A DNA stretch of 64,000 nt, taken from positions 1 through 64,000 of the forward strand of contig JAEYNH010000009.1 of assembly GCA_023412655.1 (NCBI GenBank). Direction: 5' to 3'. The notes beneath the pieces were generated by a model. That model was not told the DNA's origin. It did not search any database and was given only the letters and a program-made list of their open reading frames with translations. Source of the DNA: Pseudomonadota bacterium (GTDB lineage Bacteria > Pseudomonadota > Alphaproteobacteria > Caulobacterales > Caulobacteraceae). This document shows positions 1 to 7,534 of the stretch, in pieces. Made by a program: the position numbers and the translations under genes. Within the stretch, counting starts at the first letter, position 1. Every line of letters begins with the position of its first letter.

Positions 1-23
1 CGCCGCCCGCGCCCGGGCCGCCG

Positions 24-41
24 CCCCCCCCCCCCCCCCCC
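24..41. repeat. 18-base C homopolymer
   Basis: An uninterrupted run of 18 C residues sits within a very GC-rich edge sequence (1-60). Such runs are hypermutable and are also a frequent site of sequencing or assembly error, so bases 1-60 should be read with caution. I see no gene in 1-96. A small 6-base stem (CCGCAC/GTGCGG) lies around 55-71. Confidence 0.7.
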
Positions 42-96
42 ACGCCTCGGCGCCCCGCACGTCGGGTGCGGCGGGTTCGGATGATCTGAGGAGAGG

Positions 97-144
97 ATGT
101 CGATGATCGGCTACGCCACCATCGGCGTCTTCAAGATGGACTGA
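97..144 (+). pseudogene. possible truncated start of a VOC/glyoxalase-family gene
   Basis: A good ribosome binding site (GAGGAGAGG) precedes an ATG that opens only 15 codons, reading MSMIGYATIGVFKMD and then stop. The beginning, MIGYATIGV, is typical of the first beta-strand of VOC-superfamily (glyoxalase-like) proteins, which usually run 120-150 residues. Here the frame ends at once and overlaps the 3' end of the sugar dehydrogenase gene on the other strand by 14 bases. It may be the 5' relic of a gene cut off by rearrangement. It could equally be a chance short frame, because 15 residues are too few to assign a family safely. Confidence 0.2.
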
Positions 145-1486
145 CGGGCGCCGGCCCCGCGGCGGGCGTCGCGGGGGCGACCCGCCAGACGATCTTGCCC
201 ACGTCGTCCGCCACCAGCAGGCCGCCAAGGGCGTCCACCGCCACGCCCACCGGCCGGCCTCGGACCTTGCCGTCTTCGGCGACGAAGCCGTTGAGGAAAG
301 ACTGCGGCGGCATTTGCGGCTGGCCGCCGGCGAAGGGCACGAACACCACCCGATAGCCGTTCAGCGGCTTGCGGTTCCATGAGCCGTGCTGGCCCACGAA
401 CGCCCCGCCCCGATAGGGCGCAGGAAATGCGTCGGCGGTGTAGAAGGCGAGGCCCAGAGAGGCGGTGTGCGGGCCCAAGCCGTAGTCCGGCACGGTGGCC
501 TTGGCCACCAGGTCCGGCCGCTGGGGCTTCACCCGCTCATCTACCCGGCCTCCGAAGTAGCTGTACGGCCAGCCGTAGAAGGCGCCGTCCTGCACATGGG
601 TCATGTAGTCGGGGACCAGGTCGTTGCCGATCTCGTCCCGCTCGTTGACGGTGGTCCAGAGCGCTCCGGTGAGCGGTTCCCAGCCAAGGCCGTTGGGGTT
701 GCGCAGCCCGGTGGCGAACGGGCGCAGCTGGCCGCTGGCGATGTCGTACTCGTGGATCGCGGCCCGCCCGACCTCTTCGTCCATGCCGTTCTCGCCCACG
801 TTCGAGTTGGAGCCGACGGTGGCGTAGAGCTTCGTCCCGTCGGGGCTGGCGATCAGGCTCTTGGTCCAGTGGTGGTTGCGGCCTGCCGGCAGGTCGAACA
901 CCTTCTCGCCTGGGCCCTCCACCTGCGTCTGCCCCGGCGCGTAGGGGAAGCGCACGAGGCTGTCGTCGCGGGCCACGTAGAGGGTGTCACCCACCAGCGC
1001 CATGCCGAACGGGCGGCGGATGTTCGGCGCGAACACCGTCCTGAACTCGGCCACGCCGTCGCCGTCGGCGTCCCGCACCAGGATGATGCGGTCGGGGCTC
1101 TTCTGCTGCGTGCCGCCCGCCTTCTTCATCAGCATGTTCTGGAAGAAGCCGCGCACGCCCTTGGCGGGCTTGGGCTCGGACGAGGATTCGGCCACCAGCA
1201 CGTCCCCGTTCGGCAGGACCAGCAGCCAGCGCGGGTGCTGGAAGCCCTCGGCGAAGCGGGTGACCACGAAGCCGGGCGGAGCTCTGGGCGCCTCGCCGGC
1301 GGCCCAGCCCTTCACCTCGGCCACCTTCACCGTGGGCAGCAGGCCCGTCTGCGGGGCGGGCAGGTCGGGGTTCGGGCCGAAGCCCACCCAGGGATCGGGC
1401 GAGCCGGCTTCGGTGGAGCAGGCCGCGATGGCCAGGGCGAGGGTGAGCGGCGCGGCGAGGCCGGCGGCGAACCTGAGAGGGGGCAT
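131..1486 (-). CDS. PQQ-dependent sugar (sorbosone/glucose-type) dehydrogenase lipoprotein
   Basis: A 451-residue protein of the soluble glucose/L-sorbosone dehydrogenase six-bladed propeller family, which oxidises sugars or aldehydes using PQQ. The start is ATG at 1486 because GGAGGAAG lies just upstream and the following residues form a lipoprotein signal peptide ending in a lipobox (AIAAC, Cys about residue 26). Family hallmarks visible are GFQHPRWLLVLPNGDVLVAE, RPFGMAL, the GRNHHWTKSL segment, GLRNPNGLGW, NERDEIGNDLVPDY and GQHGSWNR. The product is expected to be anchored in the periplasm. It is transcribed alone, divergent from the acyl-CoA dehydrogenase pair across about 105 bases. Substrate is not predictable; no PQQ synthesis genes are present. 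Confidence 0.85.
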   Translation of the reverse strand: MPPLRFAAGLAAPLTLALAIAACSTEAGSPDPWVGFGPNPDLPAPQTGLLPTVKVAEVKGWAAGEAPRAPPGFVVTRFAEGFQHPRWLLVLPNGDVLVAESSSEPKPAKGVRGFFQNMLMKKAGGTQQKSPDRIILVRDADGDGVAEFRTVFAPNIRRPFGMALVGDTLYVARDDSLVRFPYAPGQTQVEGPGEKVFDLPAGRNHHWTKSLIASPDGTKLYATVGSNSNVGENGMDEEVGRAAIHEYDIASGQLRPFATGLRNPNGLGWEPLTGALWTTVNERDEIGNDLVPDYMTHVQDGAFYGWPYSYFGGRVDERVKPQRPDLVAKATVPDYGLGPHTASLGLAFYTADAFPAPYRGGAFVGQHGSWNRKPLNGYRVVFVPFAGGQPQMPPQSFLNGFVAEDGKVRGRPVGVAVDALGGLLVADDVGKIVWRVAPATPAAGPAPVSPS

Positions 1487-1591
1487 GGGCTTCCTCCGTT
1501 TTCCGGCATCATAGCTTACGTGGCGGCGCCGTTGCGCCTGGCTTGGAAAGCGGCTCCGATTGCCCCAGGCCATGCGTTTGGGGAGGAGCCG

Positions 1592-2758
1592 ATGGACCTG
1601 ACGCTCACGCCGGAACTGGATTCGTTCCGGGACGAGGTGCGGGCGTTCCTGCAGGCGCATCGCTCCGAATATGAGGCCGGCCAGCCGCAGGACGCGCTGG
1701 CGTGGCAAAGGTTGCTCATCGATAACGGCTACGCCGCCCGAACGATCCCGCGCGAGTACGGCGGCTACGGCGCCGAGCCGGACATCCTGAAGGCGCGCAT
1801 CATCGCCGAGGCCTTCATCGCCGCCGGCGCGCCCCGGGGGATCGCCAACCAGGGCGTGTCGATGCTCGTGCCCACTCTGCTCGAGGTCGGGTCGGAGGAG
1901 CAGAAGCGCCGCTGGATCGGTCCCACGCTGCGGGGCGAGGTGATCTGGTGTCAGGGCTATTCCGAACCTGGCGCGGGTTCGGACCTGGCTGCCCTCCAGA
2001 CCAGGGCAGTGGAGGACGGCGAGGACTTCCTGATCTCCGGGAGCAAGATCTGGACGTCCACGGCGCACCTTGCCGACATGATGTTCTGCCTGGTGCGGAC
2101 CGAGCCCGATGCGCCCAAGCACGAGGGCATCTCCTATGTGCTGGTCCCGATGGACACGCCCGGCATCGAGGTCCGGCCGCTGAAGACCATGACTGGCCAT
2201 GCCGAGTTCAACGAGGTGTTCTTCACCGACGTGCGTGTGCCTAAGGCCAATGTGGTGGGCGGCCGCGGGCGCGGCTGGCAGGTGGCCAACACCACCCTGA
2301 AGCACGAGCGCGGGATGCTGGGCGATCCCAACGCCACCGAGGCGCGGCTCCAGGCGCTGATCGAACTGATGAAGATCGAGACAGTGGACGGGCGGCCGAT
2401 CATCGAGAACCCGGTCTTCCGCGACCGGCTGATGCAGCTGCAGGCGCGCGTTCTGTCGATGAAGTTCAACGGCCTTCGGACCATGACCGACGAAACCGCA
2501 GGGCTGGCGCGGCTGGTGGTCAAGCTGCAGGGCTGCGAGCTGAACCATCAGGTGGCGGCCCTGGCGATCGATGCGCTGGGTGAGCTTGGGGTGCTCTACC
2601 ACGAGGGTCCGCACCTGCGCGCCAAGGGCGGCTGGCAGCGGAACTACATGTTCGATCTGGGGCTGATCATCGGCGGGGGCACGGCCCAGATCCAGAAGAA
2701 CATCATCGCCGAACGGGGCCTCGGCATGCCCCGCGAGCCGAAGCCGGCGAGGCTCTAG
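1592..2758 (+). CDS. acyl-CoA dehydrogenase, first subunit of a pair
   Basis: A 388-residue acyl-CoA dehydrogenase (flavoprotein; alpha,beta-desaturation of acyl-CoA). The start at ATG 1592 follows GGGGAGGAG. The N-terminal helical domain, the middle beta-domain (GYSEPGAGSDLA, ISGSKIWTS, VPMDTPGIEVRPL) and the C-terminal helical domain are complete. At the position where medium-chain enzymes carry the catalytic Glu (YEGTAQIQ), this protein reads GGGTAQIQK, so that Glu is absent. This resembles one subunit of heteromeric dehydrogenases such as the actinobacterial FadE/ChsE pairs, in which the base lies elsewhere. The second dehydrogenase follows after 3 bases, so the two probably form one complex. 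The acyl substrate is unknown. Confidence 0.88.
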   Translation: MDLTLTPELDSFRDEVRAFLQAHRSEYEAGQPQDALAWQRLLIDNGYAARTIPREYGGYGAEPDILKARIIAEAFIAAGAPRGIANQGVSMLVPTLLEVGSEEQKRRWIGPTLRGEVIWCQGYSEPGAGSDLAALQTRAVEDGEDFLISGSKIWTSTAHLADMMFCLVRTEPDAPKHEGISYVLVPMDTPGIEVRPLKTMTGHAEFNEVFFTDVRVPKANVVGGRGRGWQVANTTLKHERGMLGDPNATEARLQALIELMKIETVDGRPIIENPVFRDRLMQLQARVLSMKFNGLRTMTDETAGLARLVVKLQGCELNHQVAALAIDALGELGVLYHEGPHLRAKGGWQRNYMFDLGLIIGGGTAQIQKNIIAERGLGMPREPKPARL

Positions 2759-2761
2759 GCA

Positions 2762-3844
2762 ATGCGGTTCGCGCTTTCCGAAGACCAGATGCTGCTGCAG
2801 GACAGCCTGTCGAAGGCCCTGGAGCAACTTGCGCCGCTGGAGCGGGTGCGCCGGTTCGCCGATGCGAACGAGCCGTCTGCGCCCGATATCTGGGAAGGCC
2901 TCACCGAGCTCGGCCTGCCGGGCCTCTTGATCCCCGAGGTCCACGGCGGTCTCGGCCTTGGCCTGCTGGAGGGCGCGTTGGCGGCAGAGGCGCTTGGCCG
3001 GCGGGTCGCCCCCACGCCGTTCCTGGGCTCGGCGATCCTGGCGCCCCTGGCGCTCATGGGGGCGGGCTCGGCCGAGCAGCAGGCGTTCTGGCTTCCCAGG
3101 CTGGCGGCTGGAGAGGTCACGGCGGGTATCGCCATCGCCGAGCCGATCGCAGGGGCGCGGGATGGCGATGGCGTCACGTCACAGGATGGCCGCCTGAACG
3201 GCCGCAGCCTGTTCGCCATCGGCGCGTCCGGGGCCGACCTGCTGATCGTGGCCGACGTGAAGGGGCGCCTGCATCTGACCGAGCAGGCGGAGGCGGTGGA
3301 AGCCATGTGCACGATCGACTCCACCCGACGTCTCACCGAGATCGTCTTCCGCGACACGCCGGCCCAGCCCCTCGCTCGCGGCGCGGAGGCTGCAGCGTGC
3401 CTCGGGCGGTTGCGTGATGCGGCCTGGACGATGATCGCCGCCGACACCCTCGGGGCGGCGCAGGCGATGCTCGACAAGGCGGTGGCCTATGCCGGAGAAC
3501 GGCGCCAGTTCAGCCGGGTGATCGGCTCGTTCCAGGCGGTGAAGCACCTGTGCGCCGAGATGGCGGCGGAGATCGAGCCGGCGAGGGCGCTGGTCTGGTA
3601 CGCCGCCTACGCCTTCGACCGGGCGCCGGAGGAGGCTTCGCTGATGGCGGCCCACGCCAAGGCGCACACCAGCGAGATCGGCCGCTTCGTGGCGCGCACG
3701 TCCACCGAAGTGCACGGCGGCATCGGGATCACCGACCTGCTGGGCCTGCACTACTGGTTCAAGCGGATCGGCCTCAACCGGCAACTCCTGGGCGGGCCGG
3801 AACGGGTTCGGGAGATCGCCGCCCGGCTGCAGGGCCTGGCCTGA
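2762..3844 (+). CDS. acyl-CoA dehydrogenase, second subunit of a pair
   Basis: A 360-residue acyl-CoA dehydrogenase family protein immediately downstream (3-base gap) of the first. The N-terminus (ALSEDQMLLQDSLSKALEQL), a shortened middle domain and the C-terminal helical domain (YAGERRQFSRVIGSFQAVKH, EVHGGIGITD) are recognisable. The middle domain is reduced compared with canonical enzymes, for example the GSD-type FAD contact is replaced by GARDGDG. This is common in the non-catalytic or FAD-sharing partner of heterotetrameric acyl-CoA dehydrogenases. Tight coupling with the upstream gene supports an alpha2beta2 enzyme; the pathway is not indicated by neighbours. Confidence 0.85.
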   Translation: MRFALSEDQMLLQDSLSKALEQLAPLERVRRFADANEPSAPDIWEGLTELGLPGLLIPEVHGGLGLGLLEGALAAEALGRRVAPTPFLGSAILAPLALMGAGSAEQQAFWLPRLAAGEVTAGIAIAEPIAGARDGDGVTSQDGRLNGRSLFAIGASGADLLIVADVKGRLHLTEQAEAVEAMCTIDSTRRLTEIVFRDTPAQPLARGAEAAACLGRLRDAAWTMIAADTLGAAQAMLDKAVAYAGERRQFSRVIGSFQAVKHLCAEMAAEIEPARALVWYAAYAFDRAPEEASLMAAHAKAHTSEIGRFVARTSTEVHGGIGITDLLGLHYWFKRIGLNRQLLGGPERVREIAARLQGLA

Positions 3845-3862
3845 CGCCGGGCGGGGCGTCAG
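3841..3862. terminator. hairpin spanning both stop codons of a convergent gene pair
   Basis: A perfect 8-base inverted repeat, CTGACGCC and GGCGTCAG with a 6-base loop, contains the stop codon of the acyl-CoA dehydrogenase on the plus strand and the stop codon of the DUF3008 gene on the minus strand. The position suggests a bidirectional terminator, but there is no T-tract on either side, so this is tentative. Confidence 0.35.
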
Positions 3863-4047
3863 CTGCGGGACACGTGCTCGGGCTTACCCTTGCGCTTGGT
3901 GGAGGCCATCTTCTCCAGTTCCTTCTCGGACATGGAGTCGGCCATGGACTTGGAGGCGCCCTTCAGCTTGCTCTTGGGGGTGTCGCCGCGCTTGGCCGAC
4001 AGGGCGGCTCCGGCGGCCTTCTGCTGGGCGGCGGATTTGGCGGGCAT
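3859..4047 (-). CDS. DUF3008 family small basic protein
   Basis: A 62-residue lysine- and serine-rich protein. The pattern MPAKSAAQQKAAGAALSAKR, then SKSMADSMSEKELEKMAST and KGKPEHV, is the hallmark of DUF3008, a family of tiny proteins common in Alphaproteobacteria whose function is unknown. The length is typical. It is transcribed alone, convergent with the acyl-CoA dehydrogenase pair. No membrane segment or signal peptide is present. Confidence 0.85.
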   Translation of the reverse strand: MPAKSAAQQKAAGAALSAKRGDTPKSKLKGASKSMADSMSEKELEKMASTKRKGKPEHVSRS

Positions 4048-4142
4048 GGCTTGTCCTCAGGGGTTGGCCGCGCAACCTTCACGCGGCGCCGGTTGAACCC
4101 TCCACGAACCATTGGGTTCATGCCGGCGATGGGAGATCAAGC

Positions 4143-4946
4143 TTGGGCCAGCCTCTGACCGACGGTGCGGGACGCCGCCGCCTGCCCCGGCTACGGGCCC
4201 GTCTGCGCGAGCTGTACCATGGCACCTCGCCGCGGGCGGTGCGATTCCGCCTGAGCGTCATCGCCCTCGACTTCCTGCTGATCGGCTTCTTCGTCGCCGC
4301 GCCGTTCCTGCGGGAAACGCCGGCTTACCTCGCCGTCGACTACGGCGTGGCGTTCATCCTGGCCGCCGACCTGACCGCCCGGGCCCTCGCCCAGACCCGC
4401 CTGAAAACCTGGCTGCGCTCGCCCACGGTGTGGATCGACATCTTCGTCCTCGTGACCCTGCTGTTCCCGCTCTGGCTGTTCAACCTGGCCTTCCTACGCG
4501 TGCTGCGGCTCTGGTCGCTGTTCCACTCGGACTTCTTCTGGGAGACGGTCGGCCGCCGGTACGACGACACCCGGTGGGAGGAGGTCACCAAGAGCGTGGC
4601 CACCCTGGTCACCTTCGTCTTCGTGGCCACGGGCTTCGTCTATACGAGCTTCGCTCGGGTGCATCCGGGCATCACCGGCTATCTCGACGCGCTCTATTTC
4701 ACCATGACCGCCCTGACGACGACGGGCTTCGGCGACATCACCCTGCCCGGCGCGTGGGGCAAGCTGCTCACCATCATCATCATGGTCTGCGGCATCACCC
4801 TGTTCGTGCGGCTCGCCCAGACGCTGATCCGACCCTACAAGGTGCGCTTCACCTGTCCGACCTGCGGGCTGATGCGCCATGACCAGGACGCGGTCCACTG
4901 CAAGGCCTGCGGCCAGCTGCTGAACATCCCCAACGATGAGGCCTGA
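4143..4946 (+). CDS. ion channel family protein with C-terminal zinc ribbon
   Basis: A 267-residue membrane protein of the voltage-gated-like/two-TM potassium channel superfamily. An N-terminal block of about four hydrophobic helices (residues about 35-140) is followed by a pore module with the selectivity filter TTTGFGD (near residue 200) and a last helix. The C-terminal 40 residues carry two CxxC pairs (CPTCGLMRHDQ...CKACG), a zinc-ribbon-like knuckle that is unusual for this fold. The start is taken as TTG at 4143 because GGGAGA lies 6 bases upstream and the nearby ATGs are out of frame. Likely a K+ channel of the inner membrane. Transcribed alone ahead of the phosphate-binding gene. Confidence 0.75.
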   Translation: MGQPLTDGAGRRRLPRLRARLRELYHGTSPRAVRFRLSVIALDFLLIGFFVAAPFLRETPAYLAVDYGVAFILAADLTARALAQTRLKTWLRSPTVWIDIFVLVTLLFPLWLFNLAFLRVLRLWSLFHSDFFWETVGRRYDDTRWEEVTKSVATLVTFVFVATGFVYTSFARVHPGITGYLDALYFTMTALTTTGFGDITLPGAWGKLLTIIIMVCGITLFVRLAQTLIRPYKVRFTCPTCGLMRHDQDAVHCKACGQLLNIPNDEA

Positions 4947-5022
4947 GCCCGACAAGGCCAAGGCTTCGCAGAAGTGTCATACGCCGGTGTTAGCGCCGAG
5001 CTCGAAAAGCCGGAGCCACTTC

Positions 5023-6102
5023 ATGCGATTCCAGACTGTCACCGCCGCCGTCATCCTGACCGTCGCCGCCGGAGCGCTCGCCGCCTGCGGCCAGGGCGGG
5101 AACAAGGCCGCCCCGCCAGCGCCCGCTGCGCAGGGCCAGGTCTGGGCCGCCGGCTCCTCGACGGTGTTCCCATTCGCTACCCGGGTGGCGGAAACGGTGG
5201 CGCGCACCACCGGCGGCGCGCCGGCCAAGGTCGAAAGCCTGGGTACCGGCGGAGGCTTCAAGCTGTTCTGCGGCGGCGCGGGCCGCAACTATCCCGACGT
5301 GGCCAACGCCTCGCGGCCGATGAAGAAGTCGGAATGGGACGCTTGTCAGGCCAATGGGGTCAACGACATCCTGGAGGTGAAGATCGGCTACGACGGCATC
5401 GTCGTCGCCAATGCCAAGGGCGCGCCCGACTTCGACCTGACCCGGGAGCAGATCTACCGCGCCCTGGCCTATGAGCTGCCTCAGGGCTCAGGCTTCGCGG
5501 TGAACACCAACATCGGCTGGAACAACGTCGACCCGAGCCTCCCGAGCGAGCGGATCCTGGCCTACGGACCGCCGCCCACCTCGGGCACCCGTGACGCCTT
5601 CGTCGAACTGGCCATGGAGAAGGGCGCCGAGAAGCTGCCGGCGATGGCGGCGCTGAAAAAATCGGACGACGCCGCCTTCAAGCTGCGCTCGCACACCCTC
5701 CGCAAGGATGGGGCCTGGATTGACGCGGGCGAGAACGACAACGTCATCGTCCAGACCCTGCAGAAGACCCCCGGCGCGGTGGGCGTCTTCGGCTACTCGT
5801 TCCTCGAGAACAACATGGACAAGGTGAAGGCCGCGAAGGTGGAGGGCGTCTCGCCGACCCTCGAGGCGATCTCCACCGGCGAATACCCGCTCGCGCGCTC
5901 GCTCTACATCTACGTGAAGAAGTCGAACATCGGGGTCACGCCGGGCCTCCGGGAGTTCGTCAACGCCTTCGTCTCCGACGCGGCCCTCGGCCGGGGCGGC
6001 TACCTGCTGCAGCGCGGCCTCATCCCGTTGCCGGCGGACGAACTTGCCACCCAGCGCGAGGCTGTGCAGAGCCTGACCCCGATGACCGCACCTCACTCCT
6101 GA
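5023..6102 (+). CDS. pstS: PstS-type phosphate-binding lipoprotein
   Basis: A 359-residue substrate-binding protein of the PstS/phosphate family. The ATG at 5023 (GGAG upstream) opens a signal peptide ending in a lipobox (LAAC, Cys about residue 20). AGSSTVFPFA, the GGGFKLFCGG segment, NASRPMKKSEW and PPPTSGTRDAFVELAM match the phosphate-contacting loops of this family. The length is normal. The rest of the Pst transporter (pstCAB, phoU) is not in the window, so this is either an orphan copy or a binding protein used by a distant transporter. The 3' end overlaps the convergent SGNH gene by 10 bases. Regulation by PhoB cannot be judged; no clear Pho box was seen. Confidence 0.8.
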   Translation: MRFQTVTAAVILTVAAGALAACGQGGNKAAPPAPAAQGQVWAAGSSTVFPFATRVAETVARTTGGAPAKVESLGTGGGFKLFCGGAGRNYPDVANASRPMKKSEWDACQANGVNDILEVKIGYDGIVVANAKGAPDFDLTREQIYRALAYELPQGSGFAVNTNIGWNNVDPSLPSERILAYGPPPTSGTRDAFVELAMEKGAEKLPAMAALKKSDDAAFKLRSHTLRKDGAWIDAGENDNVIVQTLQKTPGAVGVFGYSFLENNMDKVKAAKVEGVSPTLEAISTGEYPLARSLYIYVKKSNIGVTPGLREFVNAFVSDAALGRGGYLLQRGLIPLPADELATQREAVQSLTPMTAPHS

Positions 6103-7352
6103 GGCGTCGCGGGCGCCGTCATCCGGCGCAGCAGCGCGATGGGGGTCGCCTCCCCCATGGCTCTGTAGCCTACGGGCGAAGGGTGCAGGTGGTCGCCGGA
6201 ATCGTATTCGGTCCGCAAGCGGTCCGGCCTCGCCGGGTCTCGCATGACGGCGTCGAAGTCGAGCACGGCGTCGAAGGCGCCTGAGGTGCGGATCCAGGCG
6301 TTCACCGCCTGCCGATCCGCATCGGCGGAGGCGTCCGACCGGTACACCGGGGTGCCGCCGAACGGCAGGAGGGTCGCGCCGACCACCTTCAGGCCCCGCT
6401 CGCGCGAGCGGGCGATGACAAGCTGGTAGGCGGCGATCAGGTCCGCGACGACGCGGGCGCGCGTCTCGGCCGTCACCGGACCATCCCGCGACAGCCCGCC
6501 AATGTCGTTGACGCCGAGCAGCACGATCACCGCCGTGGCCCCCGGCTGGGAGAAGACGTCGCGCTCCAGCCGCGCGAGGCCGGCGGGGCCGCCGCGACCG
6601 TCCGTGAGCATCCGGTTGCCGCTGATCCCCACATTGACGACCGTGACGTGACGGGCTCCGGGGTCGGCCTGAAGCCGGGCGGCCAGCACATCCGTCCAGC
6701 GGTCGTCGCCGTCCACGGTCGCGCCATGGCCATCGGTGATGGAATCGCCCAGCACGACCACGGCCGTCCGTGGCGCGTCTGACAGCACGTCGACGCCGGC
6801 GAGCTGGCGCCAATGCCGCTCGGTCCGGCTGGCGAGCAGGGTATCGGCCGCCGCGTGGTTTCCCTCCGCGACGAAGGCGGTGGTGTTGGCAAGCCAGTGC
6901 AGCGTACCGGCCGGCGGCCGGGCCGGCAGGTGCAGGCTGATGGCGAGGGTCTCCAGTCCGGAAACCGGCAGGGGGAGCGGATCTGACAGGTAGGCCGCGC
7001 CGGCCCGGATGGTCACGCCGGAGGCTCCGGCGAACGTGACCGGTCGACTAGATCCAGGCCGTACGCGTGGGGCGCCGGGGGCTTCGGCCCGGCCCACATG
7101 GGCTTCCCCGATGGTCAGGGGACCGTCGCCGAAGGCGTTGCTGAGGCGCAGCCGGATCTGCTGTCCTCCGGCCGAGATGCGCACGAACTGGCGCAGGGTG
7201 ACGCCGTCAGGCGAGGCGGGCAGCGGCTCGGCCGCTGTGGCCGGCATCAGCCCGGCGGACCACGCGCTCGTCCAGCGGCCTTCGTCGGCTCCAGCCGCCG
7301 ACGCGGCCAGGCCCAGGAGGAAGGCAAGGAGTCCCGACTTCCACCGCTTCAT
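6093..7352 (-). CDS. secreted SGNH/GDSL esterase 1, candidate xylan side-chain esterase
   Basis: A 419-residue exported protein. The signal peptide (MKRWKSGLLAFLLGLAASAAGA) is followed by an N-terminal beta-rich domain of about 170 residues and an SGNH hydrolase domain with block I VVLGDSITDGHG, block II GISGNRML, block III LLGVNDIGG and block V SGDHLHPSPVGY (catalytic Ser, Gly, Asn and Asp-x-x-His). The same two-domain layout occurs in SGNH esterase 2 of this window (25352-26626), clearly a paralogue. It is divergent from a TonB receptor, with a family A and a family B operator in the shared promoter region, so it is likely induced with xylan use. Deacetylation or another ester cleavage on xylan is inference; substrates are unproven. 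Confidence 0.8.
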   Translation of the reverse strand: MKRWKSGLLAFLLGLAASAAGADEGRWTSAWSAGLMPATAAEPLPASPDGVTLRQFVRISAGGQQIRLRLSNAFGDGPLTIGEAHVGRAEAPGAPRVRPGSSRPVTFAGASGVTIRAGAAYLSDPLPLPVSGLETLAISLHLPARPPAGTLHWLANTTAFVAEGNHAAADTLLASRTERHWRQLAGVDVLSDAPRTAVVVLGDSITDGHGATVDGDDRWTDVLAARLQADPGARHVTVVNVGISGNRMLTDGRGGPAGLARLERDVFSQPGATAVIVLLGVNDIGGLSRDGPVTAETRARVVADLIAAYQLVIARSRERGLKVVGATLLPFGGTPVYRSDASADADRQAVNAWIRTSGAFDAVLDFDAVMRDPARPDRLRTEYDSGDHLHPSPVGYRAMGEATPIALLRRMTAPATPQE

Positions 7353-7364
7353 GTCTTCTCCCAG

Positions 7365-7375
7365 TGGTCAGACCA
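7365..7375. promoter_or_regulatory. family A operator (GntR-type), TGGTCAGACCA
   Basis: A perfect palindrome around a central A. The identical 11-mer lies between mannonate dehydratase and GH67 (21133-21143), upstream of the manD-gntR pair, so the GntR/FCD protein at 19043-19843 is the likely binder. Here it is 13 bases upstream of the SGNH esterase start and about 25 bases upstream of the TonB receptor's -35 box. Confidence 0.65.
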
Positions 7376-7399
7376 GTAGGATATCAAGGGTCTGAGCTA

Positions 7400-7425
7400 T
7401 TGACAGGCCATGCTGAAGCTAATAC
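7400..7425 (+). promoter_or_regulatory. predicted promoter of the xylan TonB receptor
   Basis: TTGACAG (7400-7406) and GCTAATAC (7418-7425) separated by 11 bases fit the Caulobacter housekeeping pattern TTGACGS-N10-14-GCTANAWC with one mismatch in each element. The family B operator starts about 10 bases after the -10 element, a position suited to repression. Confidence 0.5.
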
Positions 7426-7435
7426 CAGATAACAA

Positions 7436-7449
7436 TGTGACCGCTAACA
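7436..7449. promoter_or_regulatory. family B operator (LacI-type), TGTGACCGCTAACA
   Basis: This fits the imperfect palindrome TGnnAnCGnTnnCA seen at 26709, 32772 and 56424. It lies just downstream of the predicted promoter of the TonB receptor. An overlapping repeat ACAATGT-N8-ACATTGT (7432-7453) extends the symmetry. Confidence 0.5.
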
Positions 7450-7534
7450 TTGTCCGTGATGGGTAGGCCCCGGGACGGGCGGCGGCAGTCATAAAAACAA
7501 GAACTGCGCCTGGCGCAGATGCGGGGAAGGAAAA

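Noticed and set aside
386..1591. Upstream in-frame extension of the first acyl-CoA dehydrogenase
   Set aside because: The extension is antisense to the sugar dehydrogenase; a strong ribosome site and the family N-terminus fix the start at 1592.
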